This document shows positions 1 to 5,342 of a DNA stretch of 6,035 nt, one piece after another. This stretch comes from Deltaproteobacteria bacterium (GTDB lineage: Bacteria; Desulfobacterota; Desulfobacteria; Desulfobacterales; UBA11574). Numbering within the stretch: position 1 is the stretch's first letter; the number at the start of each line of letters is the position of its first letter. Under the pieces are notes generated by a model. That model saw nothing but the letters and a program-made list of their open reading frames with translations. It had not been told where the DNA came from and made no database searches. The stretch is from NCBI GenBank assembly GCA_019313025.1, contig JAFDCA010000067.1, positions 1-6,035 on the forward strand, given 5' to 3'. The translations under genes were made by a program, and so were the position numbers.

Positions 1-79
1 AGAATTCTTCAATGTCGATATTGAGGAGCGCTTAAACGATCCATCCACATTGGAAGGGCTTTATTACGAAGAATATTGA
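1..79 (+). CDS. C-terminal fragment of an unidentified protein (5' end outside window)
   Basis: Reading from position 2, this frame is open for 25 codons and ends at TGA (77-79); the other two forward frames both close within this stretch. The visible tail is strongly acidic and tyrosine-rich, ending in LEGLYYEEY. I do not recognise the family and there is too little to assign a function. It reads toward the leftward YkgJ-family gene, so the two would be convergent. The call rests only on an open frame at the window edge and on a composition that looks like a soluble protein end, so it could be a chance opening. Confidence 0.5.
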   Translation, partial: EFFNVDIEERLNDPSTLEGLYYEEY

Positions 80-191
80 TGCTATAGCTATTGTCAGAAT
101 AACATTCCGTTTTATCCGGCGGCTTACGGTAAATCGTGACCGTTATTCATTCAATCGGAACATATTTTTGGCAACTGCTATAGATGGTTTG

Positions 192-231
192 ATGCCGGAT
201 ATCGATATGTTCAATGTGAGGTATCCGGCAT
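192..231. terminator. Perfect 10-bp inverted repeat between convergent genes, possible bidirectional terminator
   Basis: ATGCCGGATA (192-201) is perfectly complementary to TATCCGGCAT (222-231), with a 20-base spacer. It begins 9 bases beyond the TAA stop of the leftward YkgJ-family gene and lies about 110 bases after the stop of the left-edge gene. On the + strand it is followed by TAAAAATTTT rather than a clean T-run. On the - strand the T-run comes before the stem instead of after it. The placement fits a terminator, but the tails are poor and the loop is long. A further TATCCGGC at 113-120 could pair with 194-201 instead. Confidence 0.35.
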
Positions 232-239
232 TAAAAATT

Positions 240-1022
240 TTAAGAGTTCGCATCTTCTTTTAGCCGAAAACTTCCCTCTTTAAACAAAACATCTTTCAGC
301 CACTTCAAACCAAACTTTAAAAGTGCAATCTCGTCTTCCTTGATCTTATCCACGGTATCTGTATCAATGTCATAACGATCCAGAAACGAGCTTTCGAAAA
401 CAAAGGCCTTAAATTTATCGATATTATAGCTAATCAAAAAAAACATGTGTTTGCTTTCTTCAATGAGCTTGAGATTGGGAGGAAAGGATCGCTTCCGCAC
501 CACCAAATCGGTCCATTCGGCATTGATCTCATCATGGATGTCGACACCTTGATCTTTTCGCCATTCACGAATGGTCCATTTTTTTTCCTCTTCAAACCCC
601 AGGCAGTGTGGTTCGTGAACAAAAAAATAAAATCCTTTATCATGCATCTGTTTTTTGTGGCTGAGTGACGCAACGCCCAAAGGATAATAGCGACAGGTGG
701 TGGGCCTGTCCGCATATATGATGCAACCATCTTCTTTGACAAACGGACATGATTGTAAATCATCATCCATCAACTTTAACGTCACAACCGGTAAATCTGT
801 TTTTTCTAAAAGCTGGGGAGTGGTGTACACCGCAAGAAATTCTTCCGAAGACACTTGCAAGCGATTTTTGAGTCTAATAATATCATAGGGAGTCAATATG
901 ATATTAATCCCCCTGCAGCATTTGGTAAAACATGTTACCCCTTTATGACATTTAAATTTGAACTTGCTGTCCAAACCAAGTCTTACAGGCTCTATATTGG
1001 CCATACGATCAGATGAACTCAT
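240..1022 (-). CDS. YkgJ family cysteine cluster protein (putative zinc/iron-chelating domain)
   Basis: A 260-residue protein with the PF03692-type cysteine cluster. The N-terminal part has Cys25, Cys31 and the pair Cys35-Cys36 (C-x5-C-x3-CC), followed by LTPYDIIRLK. Cys92, Cys100 and Cys110 follow in the characteristic SCPF...DGC...RPTTCRYYPLG block, and Cys140 comes in a HCLG context. Family members are thought to bind a metal ion, zinc or an Fe-S cluster, through these residues; the physiological role is generally unknown. The core covers roughly residues 20-145. The C-terminal 115 residues are rich in charged and aromatic residues, have no membrane segment, and make the protein clearly longer than short YkgJ proteins. 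No signal peptide is seen, so it is probably cytoplasmic. The ATG at 1020-1022 is preceded by a good Shine-Dalgarno sequence (AAGGAAG about 7 bases upstream), which supports this start. It is transcribed away from the DUF296-ilvE pair and ends in TAA. Confidence 0.9.
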   Translation of the reverse strand: MSSSDRMANIEPVRLGLDSKFKFKCHKGVTCFTKCCRGINIILTPYDIIRLKNRLQVSSEEFLAVYTTPQLLEKTDLPVVTLKLMDDDLQSCPFVKEDGCIIYADRPTTCRYYPLGVASLSHKKQMHDKGFYFFVHEPHCLGFEEEKKWTIREWRKDQGVDIHDEINAEWTDLVVRKRSFPPNLKLIEESKHMFFLISYNIDKFKAFVFESSFLDRYDIDTDTVDKIKEDEIALLKFGLKWLKDVLFKEGSFRLKEDANS

Positions 1023-1061
1023 ATTGTTTCTTCCTTTTCATATTAAATTTTTAGACCTTAC

Positions 1062-1318
1062 TACCTGAATCTTGCACAAGCTGGAGGCTTTCATATGCAA
1101 GGCATTTAAGTGTGAAGCCATCGTAAACTATTGCGAACTCTTAATAGCGCAGCAAATGGAAGCCTCCGATTTGCCCTTGGGGTGAAAATTGATGAGGAAA
1201 AAAATATTCTTATCCCATACACCATTTGGGTAAAATGTTTGGTCAAATGAGCTTGTATAAACCCTGTTCAACACGGTCGTTTAAAGGTTCTCATCAATTT
1301 TCATGCAAGCTTCAGGTA
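1062..1318. repeat. 257-bp inverted-repeat-bounded element: MITE-like insertion or structured RNA
   Basis: The ends, TACCTGAATCTTGCA (1062-1076) and TGCAAGCTTCAGGTA (1304-1318), are inverted repeats matching at 14 of 15 positions. Both terminate in TA, the target duplication used by IS630/Tc1-mariner-type elements. A second perfect 14-bp inverted repeat, TGAAAATTGATGAG (1183-1196) with CTCATCAATTTTCA (1290-1303), abuts the right terminal repeat directly. On the left, 106 bases containing their own long hairpin separate the two half-stems. The result is a three-way-junction fold: closing stem, side hairpin and inner stem. Inside the inner stem there is a smaller hairpin at 1261-1277 (ACC/GGT and TGT/ACA with one mismatch). 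No open reading frame of note is inside, so any mobility would be non-autonomous. An RNA function or a decayed element is equally possible from the sequence alone. Confidence 0.55.
1083..1167. repeat. Long hairpin (16-bp imperfect stem) inside the 1062-1318 element
   Basis: Positions 1083-1098 pair with 1152-1167 over 16 positions: 14 Watson-Crick pairs, one G-T and one A-A mismatch. A small hairpin at the tip pairs CTATT (1128-1132) with AATAG (1143-1147). Flanking CAAG (1077-1080) and CTTG (1176-1179) can extend the stem beyond a bulge. The 3' strand can instead fold locally, 1152-1160 with 1165-1174 (GCAAATGGA with TCC-G-ATTTGC, 9 bp and one bulged G), so the two folds exclude each other. 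Confidence 0.6.
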
Positions 1319-1363
1319 TTAACTGAAGCACCGACCAATGTCAACCATTGAAAAATAAGATGT

Positions 1364-1425
1364 TATTTGCCAAAATCTTCTTACAAAGTCACATCTCAAT
1401 AAATCCCCTATGGCAAATACCCATA
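1364..1425. repeat. Overlapping inverted repeats in the leader-proximal intergenic region
   Basis: TATTTGCCA (1364-1372) is perfectly complementary to TGGCAAATA (1411-1419). The second copy overlaps another hairpin, CTATGG (1408-1413) with CCATAG (1420-1425) across a 7-base loop, so only one can form at a time. A third short pairing, AGATGT (1358-1363) with ACATCT (1391-1396), crosses the first. The region is AT-rich, so some of this may be chance. It lies upstream of the candidate promoter at 1468-1495, and so would not be in the transcript if that promoter is the only one used. Together with 1062-1318 it accounts for most of the structure seen in the 522-bp gene-free stretch 1023-1544. Confidence 0.35.
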
Positions 1426-1467
1426 GCACCGATTCTTTGATAAGTTGCCTTAAATATAACTTAGGTC

Positions 1468-1495
1468 TTGATTTCAACTCAAAAACTGCTATAGC
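1468..1495 (+). promoter_or_regulatory. Candidate sigma70 promoter for the DUF296-ilvE pair
   Basis: A -35-like TTGATT (1468-1473) and a -10-like TATAGC (1490-1495) are separated by 16 bases. This would start transcription near 1502, about 43 bases before the ATG of the DUF296 gene. The -35 region and its flank match those of the candidate promoter at 5508 over 13 of 14 bases. This is a consensus-based call only. Confidence 0.4.
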
Positions 1496-1544
1496 TTTCA
1501 AATCATAGGGTATCGTTGGAATTTTTTTGTGTTAGAGGTTTCTT

Positions 1545-1988
1545 ATGGATGAACTGATCTGCTCTGAATTCAAACTCGGACGTCGCTTGTTGGGGCGCCT
1601 TCCTCACGAAAAAGACTTGATCACTTCCATTGAGAATTTTTGCATAGCATCCAATGTCCAGACAGCAACATTTTCCGTCATTGGTGCTGTTTCGTCTGCC
1701 ACAATAGGCGTCTATGACCAAAAACAACATGTCTATGTCACTTTTACTGAAAATACAACCATGGAGATCGTAAATTGTATCGGCAATGTATCATTAAAGG
1801 ACAAATACCCGATAACCCAAGCCCAGATTGTCCTTGCCGATGAACGCGGAAAAATCATCGGTGGCCGCCTTTTTTCAGAAACCATACTCTTTGCCGGAGA
1901 AATTGATCTTCAGGAAATGACCGGAAAACCTTTAGAACGGGTTTACGATGATAAAACGGGACTTATGCTGTGGAATTTAGCGCGTTAA
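1545..1988 (+). CDS. PPC/DUF296 domain protein (plants and prokaryotes conserved domain)
   Basis: A 147-residue single-domain protein matching PF03479. Recognisable segments are LGRLPHEKDLITSIENFC near the N-terminus, IGAVSSATIGVYD (46-58), EIVNCIGNVS (74-83), the AQIVLADERGKIIGGRL strand-turn (93-109) and the typical ending PLERVYDDKTGLMLW (129-143). Plant relatives carry this fold next to AT-hooks. Stand-alone bacterial members form small trimeric proteins whose role is mostly unknown; DNA binding is suggested but not certain. Bacterial members often have histidines at the HxH and GGH positions. Here these read TQAQ (91-94) and GGR (106-108), so a histidine metal site appears to be lost. 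AGAGG at 1534-1538, 6 bases before the ATG, supports the start. The gene is followed after 13 bp by ilvE, whose ribosome-binding site overlaps this stop codon, so the two are probably cotranscribed. Confidence 0.88.
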   Translation: MDELICSEFKLGRRLLGRLPHEKDLITSIENFCIASNVQTATFSVIGAVSSATIGVYDQKQHVYVTFTENTTMEIVNCIGNVSLKDKYPITQAQIVLADERGKIIGGRLFSETILFAGEIDLQEMTGKPLERVYDDKTGLMLWNLAR

Positions 1989-2001
1989 GGAGAAGAGCAA
2001 C

Positions 2002-3063
2002 ATGAAACTCACCATTATAGAAGCAGATCAATTAAAGACCAAGCCGGACGATTCCAAACTCGGTTTTGGTACCTTGTTTACAGATTATATGTTCAACATG
2101 GATTACAATCCCGAAGATGGGTGGTACAATCCACGAATCGAGCCCTATGCATCCATTGATATGGATCCTGCCACCATGGTACTTCATTATGGCCAGGGCG
2201 TTTTTGAGGGACTCAAAGCATATCGGACAGAAAAAGGCGCTATCCAGCTTTTCCGTCCCAGGGACAATTTTAAACGGATGAACAATTCCTCTCGTCTATT
2301 ATGCATCCCAGAAATTGATGAGGATTTTGTTTTAGATTGCCTTAAAAAACTGCTGAACATTGAAAAAGACTGGGTGCCAAGCGCTTCGGGAACATCTCTT
2401 TACATACGGCCAACCATCATCGCCACAGATCCTTTTTTGGGGGTACGTGCTTCCCACACTTACCGATTCTTTATTATCCTTTCTCCGGTGGGGGCCTATT
2501 ATGCGGAAGGCTTTAATCCCGTCAAAATCTGGGTCACCCGCAAGCATGTTCGCGCCGTTCGGGGCGGTGTGGGTGAAGCCAAAACCCCCGGTAACTACGC
2601 CGCAAGTCTTTATGCCGGTGAACAGGCCCACAAACACGGTTATACCCAGGTATTATGGCTTGACGGCATCGAGCAGGAATATATCGAAGAAGTCGGCGCA
2701 ATGAACATCTTTTTCGTCATCAACGGTGAACTGATTACACCCATGTTGAACGGGAGCATCCTTCCAGGTATCACCAGAGATTCGGTGATTGCCCTTGCCA
2801 AAATGTGGGGCATTAAAGTTGCTGAACGAAAAATCGGCATCAGTGAGGTTCTTGACGTGCATGCTTCCGGAAAGCTTGAAGAAATTTTCGGCTCAGGCAC
2901 TGCCGCCGTTATTTCTCCGGTGGGCGAAATCAAGGTCGGCGATACCGTTATCACCATCAGCGACGGTAAAGTCGGTACCTTGGCCAACAGATTCTACAAT
3001 GAATTAACCAATATTCAGTACGGTAAAATAAAAGATCCCGCCCGGTGGATCGAACCGATTTAA
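2002..3063 (+). CDS. ilvE: Branched-chain amino acid aminotransferase (class IV, type II)
   Basis: A 353-residue PLP-dependent enzyme that transfers the amino group between glutamate and the 2-oxo acids of leucine, isoleucine and valine, the last step of their synthesis and the first of their breakdown; cytoplasmic. The length is typical of the type II subgroup. The N-terminus includes LHYGQGVFEGLKAYR (61-75). The catalytic PLP-binding lysine is Lys194 in GGVGEAKTPGNYAAS (188-202). YIEEVGAMNIFFV (227-239) carries the conserved glutamate region, SILPGITRDSV (252-262) is characteristic, and IFGSGTAAVISPVG (295-308) forms the cofactor-phosphate side. The ATG has a strong Shine-Dalgarno sequence, AAGGAG at 1987-1992, which begins within the TAA stop of the upstream DUF296 gene, indicating translational closeness. 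No clear intrinsic terminator follows; a T7 tract at 3192-3198 lacks a good stem. No key residue appears missing. Confidence 0.96.
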   Translation: MKLTIIEADQLKTKPDDSKLGFGTLFTDYMFNMDYNPEDGWYNPRIEPYASIDMDPATMVLHYGQGVFEGLKAYRTEKGAIQLFRPRDNFKRMNNSSRLLCIPEIDEDFVLDCLKKLLNIEKDWVPSASGTSLYIRPTIIATDPFLGVRASHTYRFFIILSPVGAYYAEGFNPVKIWVTRKHVRAVRGGVGEAKTPGNYAASLYAGEQAHKHGYTQVLWLDGIEQEYIEEVGAMNIFFVINGELITPMLNGSILPGITRDSVIALAKMWGIKVAERKIGISEVLDVHASGKLEEIFGSGTAAVISPVGEIKVGDTVITISDGKVGTLANRFYNELTNIQYGKIKDPARWIEPI

Positions 3064-3158
3064 ACCTAACTTGAGCGTTTCAAACTGCGCCAGGAAAACA
3101 TTAAATTAATTATTTTAAACCATCAAACCTCTTTAGGCATTAAAGAACCTCACCACCT

Positions 3159-3302
3159 CGGTAGAAATGGATGTAAACAAGAATGCCGCAGTTTTTTTAA
3201 ACCCTTTGGGCTTGCCGAATTTACCGAATCTGCCTTGTTCCGGGGCGCTTGCGGTAGAATGTCGCAACTGTGCACCCTGCGCCTTGCATCTTCGGCAAGC
3301 TC
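3159..3302. repeat. GC-rich intergenic segment with long inverted repeat, possible dispersed repeat element
   Basis: The spacer between ilvE and the UGPase gene changes composition: 3061-3180 is about 35% GC and 3181-3310 about 54%, falling again just before the next gene. GCTTGCCGAA (3210-3219) is perfectly complementary to TTCGGCAAGC (3291-3300), extendable outward with G-T pairs. Inside are a small hairpin TTGCG (3249-3253) with CGCAA (3263-3267) and CCC-TTT-GGG at 3202-3210. CGGTAGAAATG (3159-3169) recurs as CGGTAGAATG (3252-3261). The outer stem is not followed by a T-run on the + strand, so it is a poor terminator. A leftward open frame of 69 codons crosses it and overlaps the UGPase start; it shows no recognisable domain and I do not call it a gene. 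Confidence 0.4.
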
Positions 3303-3328
3303 GACAATCGCTAAATTTAGGTTAAATT
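3301..3328 (+). promoter_or_regulatory. Weak candidate promoter for the UGPase gene
   Basis: TCGACA (3301-3306, five of six bases of the -35 consensus) and TAAATT (3323-3328, four of six of the -10) are spaced by 16 bases. Transcription would start about 6 bases before the ATG at 3341, which would give a nearly leaderless message and fits the absence of a Shine-Dalgarno sequence there. Confidence 0.25.
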
Positions 3329-3340
3329 CTAATACGCAAT

Positions 3341-4735
3341 ATGAAAAATTCAGATACACCCAAACACCTTCCGTCTTTTATATCAAAGATGAAAAGTGAA
3401 CGTATTCACCCAGTCGTCATCGATACGTTTGCCTATTATTATAAAAAAGTCCTTTCAGGTGAAACAGGCCTTATCTCAAACAAAGACATTCGGCCGATCC
3501 CTTCAAATGAAATCGAAGATGCCGATCGCATAAAAAAATATGCCAAATTCGGACAGGATGTATTGAAACATGCTGTTATAATAAAACTCAATGGCGGTCT
3601 TGGCACCAGTATGGGACTTACACAGGCAAAGTCTCTTCTGGAAGTAAAAAATGGAAAAACCTTTCTTGAAATTATATTAAATCAGGCGGAAAAACATCAG
3701 GTAAAACTGGCGCTGATGAACAGTTTCAACACCCATGAAGGCACGCTTAACGCGTTGGCTCGAATTAAACCTTCAGATTCACCGCTTTTATTTCTCCAGA
3801 ATAAATTCCCAAAAATCCTTCAGCAAAACCTTACACCCGCCAACTGGCCCGAGAATCCTCAATTGGAATGGAATCCTCCTGGACATGGCGATATATATTC
3901 GGCCATTTATACTTCCGGAGTATTAAAAGCGCTGCTTGATAAAGGAATTGGTTATGCTTTTATTTCGAATTCGGATAATTTGGGAGCGACACTCGATGAA
4001 TCGATTCTGGGATATTTTGTCGAAAAGGGCTTCCCTTTTATGATGGAAGTGGCACCCAGAACCCCAGCAGACGTAAAAGGAGGACATATCGCAAAGTATA
4101 AAGACGGGCGTTTGGTTCTGCGTGAATCGGCGCAGTGCCCGCAAAATGAACTGAGCGCCTTCAGAGACATAACGCTTTACGGATTTTTCAACACAAACAG
4201 CATCTGGATAAATCTTGAAGCTGTCCATAAGCTGATCCAAAATACCGGAACCGTGAAACTCCCGATGATCCTCAATCCCAAAACTCTCGACCCAAGAGAT
4301 GAAAACAGCCCAAAGGTATTTCAAATCGAAACAGCCATGGGTGCTGCGATTTCCCTCTTTGAAGGTGCCACGGTCATTAAAGTTCCACCCTCACGTTTCT
4401 TGCCGGTTAAAAAATGTAATGATCTTTTATCGATTCGGTCCAACCGGTTTATCTTTTCAAAGGAAAGCCATCTGATAGTGAATCCGGATGTCGGATCAAA
4501 GACCATCCAGATTCATCTTGACCCAAAATACTACGGAAAAATAGATCTTTTTGATGAAAGATTTTCCAGCGGTGTGCCTTCGCTGGTGGATTGCCAATCA
4601 CTCACCATTCAAGGAGATGTGCGATTTAAAAATAATGTTACCATCAAAGGAAGGGTGGTCATCACAAACAAAAGTAAAACCCAGGCTGTAATCAAAGAGG
4701 GAACCGTTGTAGAAAAAGATTTGATCTTTCATTGA
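3341..4735 (+). CDS. UTP-glucose-1-phosphate uridylyltransferase, eukaryotic-type (PF01704)
   Basis: A 464-residue cytoplasmic nucleotidyltransferase that makes UDP-glucose from UTP and glucose-1-phosphate, supplying envelope and storage polysaccharides and nucleotide-sugar pathways. It belongs to the UDPGP family found in eukaryotes, not the shorter bacterial GalU family. Visible motifs in order are DTFAYYYKKVLSGETGLI (28-45), the nucleotide loop IKLNGGLGTSMG (81-92) with Lys98, LMNSFNTHEGT (125-135), WNPPGHGDIYSAIYTSG (177-193) for sugar binding, ISNSDNLGA (208-216), the VKGGHI turn (245-250), FFNTNSIWINL (282-292), QIETAMGAAI (328-337) and VPPSRFLPVKKCNDLL (348-363). A C-terminal beta-helix-like region (about 375-464) follows. 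In-frame TAA at 3323-3325 limits the start, and ATG 3341 is the only upstream ATG; no Shine-Dalgarno sequence is visible. Substrate preference within UDPGP (glucose or N-acetylhexosamine phosphate) cannot be proved here. Its stop lies 4 bp from that of the convergent transglycosylase gene. Confidence 0.92.
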   Translation: MKNSDTPKHLPSFISKMKSERIHPVVIDTFAYYYKKVLSGETGLISNKDIRPIPSNEIEDADRIKKYAKFGQDVLKHAVIIKLNGGLGTSMGLTQAKSLLEVKNGKTFLEIILNQAEKHQVKLALMNSFNTHEGTLNALARIKPSDSPLLFLQNKFPKILQQNLTPANWPENPQLEWNPPGHGDIYSAIYTSGVLKALLDKGIGYAFISNSDNLGATLDESILGYFVEKGFPFMMEVAPRTPADVKGGHIAKYKDGRLVLRESAQCPQNELSAFRDITLYGFFNTNSIWINLEAVHKLIQNTGTVKLPMILNPKTLDPRDENSPKVFQIETAMGAAISLFEGATVIKVPPSRFLPVKKCNDLLSIRSNRFIFSKESHLIVNPDVGSKTIQIHLDPKYYGKIDLFDERFSSGVPSLVDCQSLTIQGDVRFKNNVTIKGRVVITNKSKTQAVIKEGTVVEKDLIFH

Positions 4736-4739
4736 GCGG

Positions 4740-5342
4740 CTAACTCTCGTTAAAAAGAGAATAATATTTCATCACCTGTTTCACATAATTTTCTGTTTCT
4801 TGGAAAGGAGGAATTCGCTGGTACTTTTCCACAACCCCTGGACCTGCATTATAAGCAGCAAGTGCCAGCGGCAGCTTTCCGTTAAACCGATTGATCAATT
4901 GTTTTAGGTACCGCGTACCTCCCATTACATTTTCCCTTGGATCAAAAGGGTTTTTTATTTTAAGGGTTTTGATATTCTCCGGCATAAGTTGCATAAGTCC
5001 TCTCGCTCCGGCACTTGAAACCGCCGTCGGATTAAAATCCGACTCTGTCTTGATCAGCGCTTTAAGCAATGTAAAAGGAACGCCGTGTGTATGAGATGCT
5101 TCTGAAATAAAATGATCATACAGATTTTCATTGTATAATTCTAACGGTTTTTTAGGAGTTTCTTTGATATAAACCTTATAGTTGTATGATTTGGATGAAG
5201 TGGGTACGTTCGTAAAATGAAGCACCCCTTCATTGTCGACATAAACATAGATGTCGGCATAAAGGGGTGTCGCCACCATTGTCATAATACATAAAAATGT
5301 ATAGATCCCAATAAAAAAACAACGCTTGCCGATTCGTGTCAT
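4740..5342 (-). CDS. Lytic transglycosylase, SLT domain, with signal peptide and DUF4124-like N-terminus
   Basis: A 200-residue secreted enzyme expected to cleave the MurNAc-GlcNAc bond of peptidoglycan with formation of 1,6-anhydroMurNAc. Numbering is from the ATG at 5340-5342. Residues 1-29 form a signal peptide: basic MTRIGKR, a hydrophobic core, then a cleavage site ending PLYA before DIYVY. Residues 30-49 (DIYVYVDNEGVLHFTNVPTS) resemble the DUF4124 motif often found before SLT domains. The catalytic domain spans about 75-195. It has Glu100 in IKTESDFNP, SSAGARGLMQLMP (109-121), AYNAGPGVV (163-171) and the later ENYVKQV segment (184-190). All hallmark residues are present, and the domain is compact, as in Slt/MltC-type stand-alone enzymes. 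A GTG codon lies directly before the ATG (5343-5345) and is an alternative start. No good Shine-Dalgarno sequence is at a normal distance (AAGG lies about 20 bases upstream). No lipobox cysteine follows the signal, so the product is periplasmic and probably soluble. Confidence 0.92.
   Translation of the reverse strand: MTRIGKRCFFIGIYTFLCIMTMVATPLYADIYVYVDNEGVLHFTNVPTSSKSYNYKVYIKETPKKPLELYNENLYDHFISEASHTHGVPFTLLKALIKTESDFNPTAVSSAGARGLMQLMPENIKTLKIKNPFDPRENVMGGTRYLKQLINRFNGKLPLALAAYNAGPGVVEKYQRIPPFQETENYVKQVMKYYSLFNES

Noticed and set aside
434..766. Leftward 110-codon and overlapping rightward frames inside the YkgJ-family gene
   Set aside because: They are alternative frames of a gene with a diagnostic cysteine pattern and a good ribosome-binding site.
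1040..1069. Leftward promoter for the YkgJ-family gene (TAATAT at 1040-1045 on the - strand)
   Set aside because: The -10 is plausible but the -35 position (TTCAGG) matches the consensus poorly.
1319..1501. Leftward 60-codon open frame in the 1023-1544 spacer
   Set aside because: It lies in AT-rich, repeat-laden DNA, shows no recognisable domain and overlaps inverted repeats and the candidate promoter.
2332..2987. Open frames of 69-115 codons opposite and within ilvE
   Set aside because: They are shadow frames of a clear aminotransferase gene with intact catalytic residues.
3181..3200. T7 tract at 3192-3198 as the ilvE terminator
   Set aside because: No stable stem directly precedes it. 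The only inverted repeat found (AAACTGCG at 3082-3089 with CGCAGTTT at 3187-3194) has a loop of nearly 100 bases.
3150..3359. Leftward 69-codon open frame across the GC-rich spacer segment
   Set aside because: It overlaps the start of the well-supported UGPase gene and has no known motif; it is more likely produced by the GC-rich repeat segment.
3923..4324. Leftward 133-codon open frame inside the UGPase gene
   Set aside because: It lies wholly opposite conserved UDPGP motifs and has no domain of its own.
4743..4760. CTCT...AGAG hairpin just past the UGPase stop as terminator
   Set aside because: The stem is only 4 bp and has no following T-run on the + strand.
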